DNA of 51,870 nt from Pseudomonadales bacterium. Its GTDB lineage: Bacteria > Pseudomonadota > Gammaproteobacteria > Pseudomonadales > JANQJO01. Below the pieces are notes generated by a model. It saw nothing but the letters and a program-made list of their open reading frames with translations. It was not told the origin of the DNA and did no database searches. The stretch spans positions 1 through 51,870 of the forward strand of contig JANQJO010000104.1 in the NCBI GenBank assembly GCA_028281605.1. Direction: 5' to 3'. Position 1 is the first letter of the stretch. The number at the start of each line of letters is the position of its first letter. Positions 28,326 through 36,961 of this stretch are shown one piece after another. Both the position numbers and the translations under genes were made by a program.

Positions 28326-30041
28326 ATGAATCACCAAGCAACCTTTACCAAAAGAAACAGTCAACAGCAGTTACCAGGAGGCATTCATCCACCGGAGCGT
28401 AAAACACTGTCCAATGTCGCCAAGCTACGTCAAGCCCCCATACCAAATCAACTGGTACTGCCTCTCAACCAACACCTAGGATCTGTAGCCAAGCCCATTG
28501 TCACTGTTGGGCAGAAGGTATTAAAAGGACAACAAATAGCTGCTGCCCAAGGTCGCATTAGTGCAAACGTTCATGCCAGCACTTCCGGTACCGTTCTGGA
28601 TATTGGTTTATACGCCATTGCACACCCCTCCAACTTGCCTACCACCTGTATTATCATACAATCTGATGGCCAAGACAAAGCCATAGACTATAACCCTATT
28701 GCAGACCCTTTTAACCAAACGCCTGAAACGTTACGAACAGCTATAGAAACCGCAGGCATTATTGGTTTAGGTGGTGCAGGCTTTCCAAGTGCCCATAAAA
28801 CAAACACACAGGCCCATAAACCTGTACATACATTACTATTAAACGCTGTCGAGTGTGAACCCTACATTACTGCAGATGACATTAGCCTACGTGAACGCAA
28901 CCGAGAAATCATAACAGGCTGTCAATTGCTGTGTCGGGCCAGTGGTGCCACCAGCATTAAAATAGGCATAGAAGACAACAAACCCGAAGCCATTGCCGCC
29001 TTAGAACACAGCCTAACACAAGAAATCTTACACTACCCTGTTGAGCTAACTGTAGTCCCTACTCAGTACCCTTCAGGCGGAGAAAAACAGCTGATTCAGT
29101 TACTCACAGGTCTTGAAGTGCCTGCAAAAGGTTTACCCACCGATCTGGGTTTACTGTGCCATAACGTTGGCACAGCTTATGCTGTTTATCGAGCGATTGA
29201 ACTCGGTGAACCACTGATCACTCGCGTCACCACGCTGACTGGGGAAGCACTGCCTGCACAAGCACGCGGCAACTATGAAGTACGGATAGGCACACCCATT
29301 AAGGATCTGCTGACAACACTGCAAACACACTGGCAAAATTTAAATCGATTAATTATGGGGGGGCCGATGATGGGCTTTACTCTACAAAATTTAAATGTGC
29401 CTGTGGTTAAAACCACCAACTGCCTGATTGCAGCCACTCAAACTGAACTGCCTACCAGTGAACCTGAACAAACTTGCATTCGTTGCGGGCACTGCGCGGA
29501 AGTTTGCCCAGCCTCATTATTACCTCAACAACTGTATTGGCACACTAAAGCCGAAAACCATCAGGCTTTAGTGCAACATAATTTATTTGATTGCATTGAG
29601 TGCGGTGCTTGCGCCTATGTTTGCCCAAGCCATATTCCACTGGTGCAATATTATCGTTTCGCCAAAGGCGAGATCCGTCAGCACCAAGCCGAAACCACCA
29701 AGTCAAACCGTGCACGTCAACGGTTTGAAGCACGTACCGCACGCATTGAACAAGCCAAAGCACAAAGGGAAGCACAAAGAGCAGCACACAGAAAAAAAGT
29801 AAGCGATCAAAGACCTTCAGCCAAGGCACAAACCTCTATTGAGACTATCAACGATCCCGAGGCCTTAAAAAATGCTTTTCTTAAGGCACAAAAAACATGG
29901 TTAGATGCACAAAAGGCTTTAGAATACAGCCAAAAAAATTCACCAGCAGATACCAGTAAACTCGAAGTCAAAATAGAGAAATTAAAAACCAAAGCTGAAC
30001 AAGCCAAAACTCAATGGGAACAAGCCAAAGGCTCAAATTAA
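28326..30041 (+). CDS. rsxC: Ion-translocating oxidoreductase subunit RsxC/RnfC
   Basis: About 571 aa from the ATG at 28326, 2 bp after the rsxB stop; the frame is open further upstream but would overlap rsxB by 70 bp. N-terminal PGGIHPPERKTLS, an NADH/FMN-binding region with GLGGAGFPSAHKT and NAVECEPYITADD, then two ferredoxin motifs CIRCGHCAEVCPASLLP and CIECGACAYVCPSHIPL. A basic, Ala/Gln-rich coiled-coil tail of about 110 residues follows (ARTARIEQAKAQREAQRAA). RsxC is the soluble electron-input subunit. Tail length varies among gammaproteobacteria. Confidence 0.95.
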   Translation: MNHQATFTKRNSQQQLPGGIHPPERKTLSNVAKLRQAPIPNQLVLPLNQHLGSVAKPIVTVGQKVLKGQQIAAAQGRISANVHASTSGTVLDIGLYAIAHPSNLPTTCIIIQSDGQDKAIDYNPIADPFNQTPETLRTAIETAGIIGLGGAGFPSAHKTNTQAHKPVHTLLLNAVECEPYITADDISLRERNREIITGCQLLCRASGATSIKIGIEDNKPEAIAALEHSLTQEILHYPVELTVVPTQYPSGGEKQLIQLLTGLEVPAKGLPTDLGLLCHNVGTAYAVYRAIELGEPLITRVTTLTGEALPAQARGNYEVRIGTPIKDLLTTLQTHWQNLNRLIMGGPMMGFTLQNLNVPVVKTTNCLIAATQTELPTSEPEQTCIRCGHCAEVCPASLLPQQLYWHTKAENHQALVQHNLFDCIECGACAYVCPSHIPLVQYYRFAKGEIRQHQAETTKSNRARQRFEARTARIEQAKAQREAQRAAHRKKVSDQRPSAKAQTSIETINDPEALKNAFLKAQKTWLDAQKALEYSQKNSPADTSKLEVKIEKLKTKAEQAKTQWEQAKGSN

Positions 30042-30043
30042 AC

Positions 30044-31126
30044 ATGCCTCTGATGCAATTAACCTCTCCTCACACTAAAAACAACGTATCTACTCAAAAA
30101 ATGATGTTAGAGGTCATTGGCGCCACCCTACTAGGCGCTGGTATTTTAACCTACCACTTCGGCTGGGGCATTCTCATCAATGTACTATGGGCTTCGCTCG
30201 TTGCTTTAGGCTGTGAAGCCTTGGTGTTAAAAATACGCCGCAAGCCCATTAGCTTTTACTTACGAGACGGTAGCGCACTGGTCACAGCCTTACTACTCGC
30301 ACTGGCTATTCCTCCAACAGCCCCCTGGTGGCTGACTCTAGTCGGTACTGCCTTTGCTATTATCATCGCTAAACAACTCTACGGTGGTCTAGGCTATAAC
30401 CCTTTTAATCCAGCCATGGCCGGTTATGCCCTCTTATTAATTTCCTACCCTGTTGAAATGACCAGTTGGTTACCACCTCGCAGCATCGCAGAACACACAC
30501 AGGCACACAGCCTGCAAGGCGCCTTACAACTTTTCTGGTCTGGTGCAATAAGCACTCAAACAGGCCTGAAAACAGTTGATGCCTTCACCTCGGCCACAAC
30601 CTTAGATACCTTAAAAACAGCTCGTACTCTTTCTTTAACTCTAGAAGAAGCAACAGCGCAAAATCCAGTCTTAGGATCATTGTCCGGCTGGATGGTAGCT
30701 CCCGGCTGGTTTTGGTCAAACCTAGCCTTTTTAACCGGCGGCCTCTATTTATTAAAACGTAAGCACATTACGTGGCACATTCCTTTGAGCTTCTTAAGTG
30801 CTTTAACTGTCACCGCAAGCATCGCTTATTATTTCAAACCTACCTTGGGCTCACCTATTTTTCATCTATTTTCTGGCGCAACTATGTTATGCGCTTTCTT
30901 CATTGCCACCGACCCAGTCAGTGCGGCCACCAGCCAACAAGGCAAACTTATTTATGGCACCGGTATTGGATTGCTCACTTATATCATTCGAACCTTCGGC
31001 GGCTACCCAGATGCCGTCGCTTTTGCCGTTCTATTATTAAATTTAGCGGCACCAACCATCGATTATTACACGCAACCCAGAAGCTATGGACACAAAAAAG
31101 CCAAAAAAGGACTACACTCCTTATGA
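30044..31126 (+). CDS. rsxD: Ion-translocating oxidoreductase subunit RsxD/RnfD
   Basis: About 360 aa from the ATG at 30044, 2 bp after the rsxC stop. Multiple membrane segments. The FMN-attachment region reads DAFTSATTLDTLKTA (Thr in SATT), and the C-terminal half contains SGATMLCAFFIATDPVSAA and GYPDAVAFAVLLLNLAAPTIDYYT, both typical of RnfD. It carries covalent FMN and forms part of the membrane channel. It overlaps rsxG by 4 bp (ATGA), so translation is coupled. Confidence 0.95.
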   Translation: MPLMQLTSPHTKNNVSTQKMMLEVIGATLLGAGILTYHFGWGILINVLWASLVALGCEALVLKIRRKPISFYLRDGSALVTALLLALAIPPTAPWWLTLVGTAFAIIIAKQLYGGLGYNPFNPAMAGYALLLISYPVEMTSWLPPRSIAEHTQAHSLQGALQLFWSGAISTQTGLKTVDAFTSATTLDTLKTARTLSLTLEEATAQNPVLGSLSGWMVAPGWFWSNLAFLTGGLYLLKRKHITWHIPLSFLSALTVTASIAYYFKPTLGSPIFHLFSGATMLCAFFIATDPVSAATSQQGKLIYGTGIGLLTYIIRTFGGYPDAVAFAVLLLNLAAPTIDYYTQPRSYGHKKAKKGLHSL

Positions 31127-31794
31127 ATGCACTCATGAACGCACTCACAAATACTCCCTTTTTTAAGGCAATGAGCCAAAACGGACTCTTATTAGGCCTC
31201 TTGGCTACGATTACCATCGGCTTATGTGTTCTCACTTTTGAAAAAAACAAAACTCGTATTGAAGACAATATTCAGCACGCCCTAAAAAAAGCCCTATTTG
31301 AATTAATCCCTCTCACTCATCATAACAATGACATGCTCGCAGACACGCAAATAATCCAAAATCCTTTATTAGGCCACAACGAACCCGTAACGATTTACTT
31401 CGCCTATCAAGACAATCGGCCTCAAGGCATGGTCATTCCCATTGCAGCTCCAGAAGGTTATGGTGGCACTATTCGCCTGGTACTTGGCATCTGGTACAAT
31501 GGCAACATTGCCGGCGTACGGGTGGTTTCACCGCACCCAGAAACCCCAGGGCTAGGCGATGCAATTGAACTAAGCAAATCCGATTGGATTTTAAGCTTTA
31601 ACAACAAATCCTTGCAGAACCCTCAACCCGAACGCTGGAAAGTTAAAAAAGACGGCGGCGACTTTGATAGCTTCACGGGAGCGACCATTACTCCACGCGC
31701 TGTTGTTAAGGCCGTCTATCAAGGCCTAGAATTTTACCAAAACGAAGGAAAGTCACTCTTTTCCTCTTCCCATTCACTTCATCAAACTCATTGA
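31123..31794 (+). CDS. rsxG: Ion-translocating oxidoreductase subunit RsxG/RnfG
   Basis: 223 aa from the ATG at 31123, which overlaps the rsxD stop; the frame is open about 350 bp upstream but that part lies inside rsxD. One N-terminal membrane segment ([18 protein letters not shown]), then a periplasmic FMN-binding domain with [23 protein letters not shown] and the flavinylation motif [16 protein letters not shown] (Thr of the SGAT-like motif). It carries covalently bound FMN. rsxE starts 5 bp after its stop. Confidence 0.95.
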   Translation: MNALMNALTNTPFFKAMSQNGLLLGLLATITIGLCVLTFEKNKTRIEDNIQHALKKALFELIPLTHHNNDMLADTQIIQNPLLGHNEPVTIYFAYQDNRPQGMVIPIAAPEGYGGTIRLVLGIWYNGNIAGVRVVSPHPETPGLGDAIELSKSDWILSFNNKSLQNPQPERWKVKKDGGDFDSFTGATITPRAVVKAVYQGLEFYQNEGKSLFSSSHSLHQTH

Positions 31795-31799
31795 ACATC

Positions 31800-32516
31800 A
31801 TGCACAAAAACAACACCTACAAACATATCACTCAAAATGGTCTCTGGAAAAACAACCCGGCTTTGGTACAGTTACTTGGCTTATGCCCTTTGCTCGCAGT
31901 ATCAAATACCATTGTCAATGCCTTAGGTTTAGGTTTAGCAACCATAGGTGTTCTGGTTATCTCTAACACCATTGTATCCCTGATGCGTAAACAAATACCG
32001 ACACAAATACGGCTGCCTGCGTTTGTCATGATCATTGCTTGTGCCACTACATGTATAGAGTTACTGATGCAAGCTTATGCCTTCGAGCTATATGAAATTC
32101 TAGGTATTTTCATTCCCTTAATCGTCACCAATTGCAGTGTACTTGGACGCGCTGATGCGTTCGCTAGCAAAAATCCAGTGGGTGCTTCAGCCTTGGACGG
32201 CTTGATGATGGGGCTGGGCTTTACTATTGTCTTACTGGCTAATGGCGCGCTACGAGAACTGTTAGGACAAGGCAGTTTATTTGCAGGCATGGAATTACTG
32301 CTCGGCGATTGGGCTACACATCTGCGTTTGTCTTTACCTGAAACTTACAAACCCTTTCTCTTTGCGATTTTACCTCCAGGCGCTTTCATCACTTTAGGCT
32401 TTCTCATAGCACTTAAACAACACATTGACCACATGCATCAACAAAGAGCCGAACAAACTAAAGCACCTGTAGCAAGCGGTCATAAACGCATCAGGGTCAC
32501 AGATCACATCCAATAA
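31800..32516 (+). CDS. rsxE: Ion-translocating oxidoreductase subunit RsxE/RnfE
   Basis: About 238 aa from the ATG at 31800 (a TTG at 31791 is the alternative). Six membrane segments with [41 protein letters not shown] and [19 protein letters not shown], diagnostic of RnfE. It pairs with the homologous RnfA in the membrane core, yet no rsxA is present at this locus. nth follows 28 bp later. Confidence 0.95.
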   Translation: MHKNNTYKHITQNGLWKNNPALVQLLGLCPLLAVSNTIVNALGLGLATIGVLVISNTIVSLMRKQIPTQIRLPAFVMIIACATTCIELLMQAYAFELYEILGIFIPLIVTNCSVLGRADAFASKNPVGASALDGLMMGLGFTIVLLANGALRELLGQGSLFAGMELLLGDWATHLRLSLPETYKPFLFAILPPGAFITLGFLIALKQHIDHMHQQRAEQTKAPVASGHKRIRVTDHIQ

Positions 32517-32544
32517 ATACATTGCTATTACCAGAATCACCATT

Positions 32545-33177
32545 ATGAATGCAAAAAAAAGACAAGCCATTTTTGCTAGATTTGAGGCTGAAAACCCTAC
32601 ACCCACTACTGAATTAATATACAATTCAACGTTTGAATTGTTGATTGCTGTGATACTATCAGCTCAAGCAACCGACGTCAGTGTTAACAAAGCTACCAAG
32701 AGTTTGTACAAAGTCGCCAATACACCCAGCAGCCTACTTAAACTTGGTCTCAATGGACTAAAAAAACACATTAGAACTATAGGTCTTTACAATAACAAAG
32801 CCAAAAATATCATCCAAACTTGCAAGATATTGATCGAACAGCACAGCTCACAAGTTCCCCAGACACGACAAGCCTTAGAGGCCTTACCTGGAGTCGGTCG
32901 AAAGACAGCCAATGTCATCCTCAACACAGCTTTTGGCCAACCGACAATGGCTGTGGACACACATATTTTTAGGGTATCCAATCGTACCAAATTGGCCCCT
33001 GGCAAAACTGTACGGCAAGTCGAACAAAACTTACTGAAATTTATTCCAAAATCATATCTACAGCACGCACACCACTGGCTAATTTTACACGGTCGTTACA
33101 CTTGCACAGCCCGTAACCCTAAATGTGATGAGTGTTTAATTGCTGATTTATGTGAATCTAATGAAAAAGGCCAATAA
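32545..33177 (+). CDS. nth: Endonuclease III
   Basis: 210 aa. The helix-hairpin-helix LEALPGVGRKTANVIL contains the catalytic Lys120, and VDTHIFR contains Asp138; both match E. coli Nth numbering. The C-terminal 4Fe-4S cluster loop CTARNPKCDECLIADLC is intact. It removes oxidised pyrimidines and nicks abasic sites in base excision repair. It follows rsxE, as in many gammaproteobacteria, and uses the same Fe-S supply. Confidence 0.96.
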   Translation: MNAKKRQAIFARFEAENPTPTTELIYNSTFELLIAVILSAQATDVSVNKATKSLYKVANTPSSLLKLGLNGLKKHIRTIGLYNNKAKNIIQTCKILIEQHSSQVPQTRQALEALPGVGRKTANVILNTAFGQPTMAVDTHIFRVSNRTKLAPGKTVRQVEQNLLKFIPKSYLQHAHHWLILHGRYTCTARNPKCDECLIADLCESNEKGQ

Positions 33178-33331
33178 CTAAAAGCTATTCATGCCTAACT
33201 GCCATTGCGTTTTCAGATGCATCAAGCAATTGCAGATAGCCGACATACTTTAAATTATAACTTCATGTTATTTTATTCTCATTTTGGATGCTATATTTTA
33301 GATAACACAAATTCTTTAGGGCTATTTGAGC

Positions 33332-34885
33332 ATGACTCAATATGTTGTCAATAAAAAAATACTATCAATTTTAAACCTTTACCCGGGGGAAGCCAAACCA
33401 TTTTTACTTTTGAACTCATTTTCTTTTTTTTTAGGTTTTTCAAGTTTAGCATTCACTATATCTGCTGAATCTCTTTTTCTATCTCAGTTTGAGTCTAATC
33501 AAGTCATGCTGGCATTTATATTTGGAGGAGTGGTCACACTTTTTTCAAGTTTATTCATATTAAAAATCACCCACAAACTGAAATTTCCAAACGACGTCTT
33601 TTTTTTTATATTAGTAATTATTTTTTTAAATATTATTTTCTTAATATCTCTGAATTCACTTAAAGAACTCAAATGGATTTCTCTTATTCTTTTATCATTT
33701 CAAGAACTGGTTATAGGCTTTATTAATGTGGCATTTTGGGCAGTAGCCCAATCAATTTTTAGTCTACAGCAAGGCAAAAGATTATTTGGGCAAGCTAATA
33801 TAGGAGATTCATGCGCAGATATTATCGGAGGGTTTTCTATAGCATTTTTTTTAAGTAATGTTTTAACTGTAGAAACCTTAATAGGAATTTCCACGATTGG
33901 TTTTTTAATTAGCCTTTTACTTGCCAAAATAATTATTAGCAAATACAGTCTTCCAGACTTATATAAAAATTCTTTTATTACTAAAAAAACTAAGACAAAG
34001 TCCACAAAAAAATATTCTTGGATGATTTTTATTATGATTTTTTTTGCCTTTTTTATTCACTTTTACATCGTGTATATTTTTTACATAGAAACACAACAGC
34101 ATACCAAGTCCACAAGTGACATCATGCGTAATTTAGCCTGGGTGTATGCTTTTTCTGGTTTATTGAACTGTTTTATTAATTTTTTTCTTACAGGAAGAGT
34201 GATTTCATCTCTGGGAACAGTGAAATCATTAAATGTTGGCCCTGCTTTGTTATCTGCATGCTCCCTGATGTCAGCAATTGCTTTTTTAATATTTGGAGGA
34301 GATTCAATTTATTTTCTATTTTTTATAGGTTTTCTTAAAGTAGCAAGCAGTGTCTTTGGAGATACTATAGGGGACGCAACTTTGCAACTACTGTGCAAAC
34401 CTATTCCTCATGTGTTACGCACCGATGTTCAATTTAAACTTGACACAATTATTATCCCTATAGCATTCATAATCTGCGGTGCTTTTTTATGGCTTATATC
34501 TATATTTTCTTCTCACACTGTAGGGTTTTATTTATGTATTCTTTCCATTATTCTTTTCGTTTGGTATTACACCACTTGTATAGTTGGAAAAGAATATTCC
34601 GAACGACTGATTCATGAAATTCAAAGGAGAACCAAGGTATTTGATCGTCTATTAAAGTCAAGTTTTTTTGATCCAGGTTTAAGCAAAAACAAACAAGTTT
34701 CTTTACTTAGATGCCTGACATCACTTAAGAACCAATATCCCAAATTCAATACCGAACTTGTTCAAAAAGCTCTTTTTAGTGGTTCAAAAGAAACAGCAGA
34801 CTTTGGTTTAGAACTTATATATATGCAATCGAATCGTAAATGGTACAATATGATAAATAAAATTCTTACAAGTAATGAAAAGTGA
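33332..34885 (+). CDS. Membrane transporter resembling ATP/ADP translocase (NTT/Npt) family
   Basis: About 517 aa from the ATG at 33332. Around ten to twelve membrane segments. The N-terminus, LYPGEAKPFLLLNSFSFFLGF followed by SAESLFLSQF, matches the GEA-x-x-x-LLL start of TLC/NTT-type nucleotide transporters and the related MFS-like proteins that end in HEAT repeats. A short helical C-terminal tail (LLKSSFFDPGLSKNKQ to the end) could be a cut-down HEAT region. Substrate is unknown; ATP/ADP exchange is not shown. The gene is visibly more T-rich than nth or rsx, which suggests transfer. It lies upstream of the polyamine genes but not clearly in operon with them (287 bp gap). Confidence 0.6.
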   Translation: MTQYVVNKKILSILNLYPGEAKPFLLLNSFSFFLGFSSLAFTISAESLFLSQFESNQVMLAFIFGGVVTLFSSLFILKITHKLKFPNDVFFFILVIIFLNIIFLISLNSLKELKWISLILLSFQELVIGFINVAFWAVAQSIFSLQQGKRLFGQANIGDSCADIIGGFSIAFFLSNVLTVETLIGISTIGFLISLLLAKIIISKYSLPDLYKNSFITKKTKTKSTKKYSWMIFIMIFFAFFIHFYIVYIFYIETQQHTKSTSDIMRNLAWVYAFSGLLNCFINFFLTGRVISSLGTVKSLNVGPALLSACSLMSAIAFLIFGGDSIYFLFFIGFLKVASSVFGDTIGDATLQLLCKPIPHVLRTDVQFKLDTIIIPIAFIICGAFLWLISIFSSHTVGFYLCILSIILFVWYYTTCIVGKEYSERLIHEIQRRTKVFDRLLKSSFFDPGLSKNKQVSLLRCLTSLKNQYPKFNTELVQKALFSGSKETADFGLELIYMQSNRKWYNMINKILTSNEK

Positions 34886-35172
34886 CCTTTTTCACTTTAA
34901 CCCAATCTTTCACTGCTATTTTGACATCAACTAAAATGCTTTAAATCATTATTTAAAAATCCAAAATTCTAATGTTGAGCGTATGGTATTCCTTTTTGTT
35001 ATCTAAACCATTTTATACTTGCAGTTGCATTGGCATACGCACATTAAATTGGTTGGTCTTACTATTTCTACCTATACTATATAAGCGTAAAAGACTACAT
35101 ATTTTTTCTTTTGTGATAAGGCCCTATGCAAACTTAACTGCTCGAACGATTTTTTATTTTAAGGAATTAATC

Positions 35173-36222
35173 ATGCATTCAAAAATATATCGTGTTTTTA
35201 TTATAACAATTTTGACTATAATTTTTTCTTTTAATAGTAGTTTTGCCAATGATGAAATCACTTTTTTGAATTGGGCTCAGTACATGGATCCTGACTTAAT
35301 TTCAGAGTTTGAGAAAGCTACAAACATTAAAGTTAAAGAAGTTTACTTTAAGGCCAATGAGGTGAGAGATAAGCTAATGACCCAAACCAACGGGCTGGGT
35401 TACGATCTAGTAATGGTTAACGCTGGAAAGCTCAATCTCTATAAAAAACAAAAATGGTTGGCTCATATTACAAAAAAGCAGGTTCCGAATCTCAAAAATA
35501 TCGATCCGCGTTGGTGGGAAGAATTTAAAGAAGCAAAAGGTTTTGCAGTTCCCTACTCCTGGGGAACATTAGGCATTGCCTATCGAAGTGACCTAGTTAA
35601 ACATGTCCCTAATAGTTGGATGGATTTATTTAAACCAAAAGAAGAGCTTAAAGGAAAAATCCTCATGACAAGTGGCACAGATGAATTAATAGGAACAGCA
35701 TTAAAGGCACTTGGGCATTCTCTCAATAGTGAGAATCGAGAGGAACTCGCAGCTGCTGAAGCTTTATTATTATCCCAAAAACCTTATGTTAAAAATTACG
35801 GTTATTTAACTCTTGACGAAACCTCAGGCATAGTTCTCGGTGATATTATAGCTGCGCAAACATTTAATGGTGATGCACTGGCGTTAAAAGAACTCAATGA
35901 AAATATTGAATATATCACCCCAAAAGAAGGCACCAATATTTGGTCAGATTATATCGTGGTAATGAACTCTTCTCGTAAAAAAGAACAGAGCTACCAATTT
36001 ATTAATTTCCTCAATCAGGCCAAAAATGCAGCCAAACTGGCTGAATATATTTATTATGCCACTCCAAACTATCCAGCACACAGTTTTCTATCAAAAGAAT
36101 TTTTAAACAATACAATAGTTTACCCTGATGATGCCACCCTGTCAGGATCAGAACTTTTTCAAACACTTCAACCGCTATCTCGAAAACTACGCAACCAAAT
36201 GTACTCTCGTATAATGCGTTGA
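35173..36222 (+). CDS. PotD/PotF-like polyamine-binding periplasmic protein
   Basis: About 349 aa from the ATG at 35173, which has AAGGA 7 bp upstream and a clean signal peptide (VFIITILTIIFSFNSSFA); the frame is open further upstream but lacks such a start. The mature part fits the spermidine/putrescine-binding family: ITFLNWAQYMDPDLISEFEK, GYDLVMVNAG, VPYSWGTLGIAYRSD and a late NIWSDYIVVMNSS. It would capture polyamines for an ABC importer or sensor. No permease or ATPase genes are next to it. speD lies 118 bp downstream. Confidence 0.85.
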   Translation: MHSKIYRVFIITILTIIFSFNSSFANDEITFLNWAQYMDPDLISEFEKATNIKVKEVYFKANEVRDKLMTQTNGLGYDLVMVNAGKLNLYKKQKWLAHITKKQVPNLKNIDPRWWEEFKEAKGFAVPYSWGTLGIAYRSDLVKHVPNSWMDLFKPKEELKGKILMTSGTDELIGTALKALGHSLNSENREELAAAEALLLSQKPYVKNYGYLTLDETSGIVLGDIIAAQTFNGDALALKELNENIEYITPKEGTNIWSDYIVVMNSSRKKEQSYQFINFLNQAKNAAKLAEYIYYATPNYPAHSFLSKEFLNNTIVYPDDATLSGSELFQTLQPLSRKLRNQMYSRIMR

Positions 36223-36303
36223 TCTTTCTTACTAAAGCGTTGTAAAAAGCTACTGAATATGATGGTCAACCCATTTTCATACTTGAACAAACTATTTTGT
36301 GAC

Positions 36304-36309
36304 TATAAT
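36304..36309 (+). promoter_or_regulatory. speD -10 box
   Basis: TATAAT 32 bp before the speD ATG, within gtgactataattcttt. The same arrangement (TATAAT 28 bp before an ATG in homologous surroundings) occurs at 39985, upstream of speE. A TTGAAC 15 bp upstream is a weak -35. Confidence 0.5.
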
Positions 36310-36340
36310 TCTTTATTAATAATTGGAGATAACGGTAACC

Positions 36341-36775
36341 ATGTCTTATTTACTAAATCACGAGTTTATTGGCGTCCATATACTTGGAGAAATGTATGGT
36401 ATAAACACACAGGTACTAAACAGTGAGTCCATTTTAGAGCAAGCTTTAAAAGACGGGATTCTTCAATGTGGGGCATCAATATGTGGTATACAAACCCAAA
36501 AGTTTTTTCCTCATGGTTTAACATCAGTAGCGTTACTATCTGAAAGCCATGCCTCTATACATTCGTATCCCGAATCAAATGCACTTTTCTTTGATGCATT
36601 CACCTGTGGATTAAAATGTAAACCCATAAGAATAGTAGAAACACTAATAAGTTACTTAAAACCCAAAAATGTTAATGTACGAACAATCAATCGAGGTCAA
36701 AATCAAGAAGGGGCCCAACCTATTATAACCTACAACAATCAGATTGAAGAACAAGTGCACCTGCGGCGCATATAG
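36341..36775 (+). CDS. speD: S-adenosylmethionine decarboxylase proenzyme
   Basis: 144 aa from the ATG at 36341 (a TTG at 36323 would add six residues). It is the short prokaryotic SpeH-type enzyme. Catalytic residues are in place: SESHASIHSYPE with the cleaved Ser69 (becomes the pyruvoyl group) and His74, and FTCGL with Cys89; spacings of 5 and 20 match Thermotoga SpeD (63/68/83). It makes decarboxylated SAM, the aminopropyl donor for SpeE. Its 5' end and promoter are duplicated, in decayed form, at 39985-40093. Confidence 0.95.
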   Translation: MSYLLNHEFIGVHILGEMYGINTQVLNSESILEQALKDGILQCGASICGIQTQKFFPHGLTSVALLSESHASIHSYPESNALFFDAFTCGLKCKPIRIVETLISYLKPKNVNVRTINRGQNQEGAQPIITYNNQIEEQVHLRRI

Positions 36776-36961
36776 GCGTTTGGGATCTTATCCAAAATAA
36801 AATATTCCATAAACAATCAACCCACTTTTTGGTTAAGTAATATTCCAAAATTATCTAACACTCCCAATGTCGAGCCTAACCAGACACCAGATGACAACAT
36901 AATATCTTGTTTTAAATAATATTTTTCAATCGTTACATTAAGCTACATTAAAGCATGCTCA

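Noticed and set aside
30772..31122. Upstream extension of the rsxG frame by about 117 codons
   Set aside because: It lies wholly inside the conserved 3' half of rsxD; the ATG at 31123, overlapping the rsxD stop, is the expected start.
34972..35172. Upstream extension of the PotD-like frame
   Set aside because: The ATG at 35173 has a good ribosome site and opens a normal signal peptide; the extension has neither.
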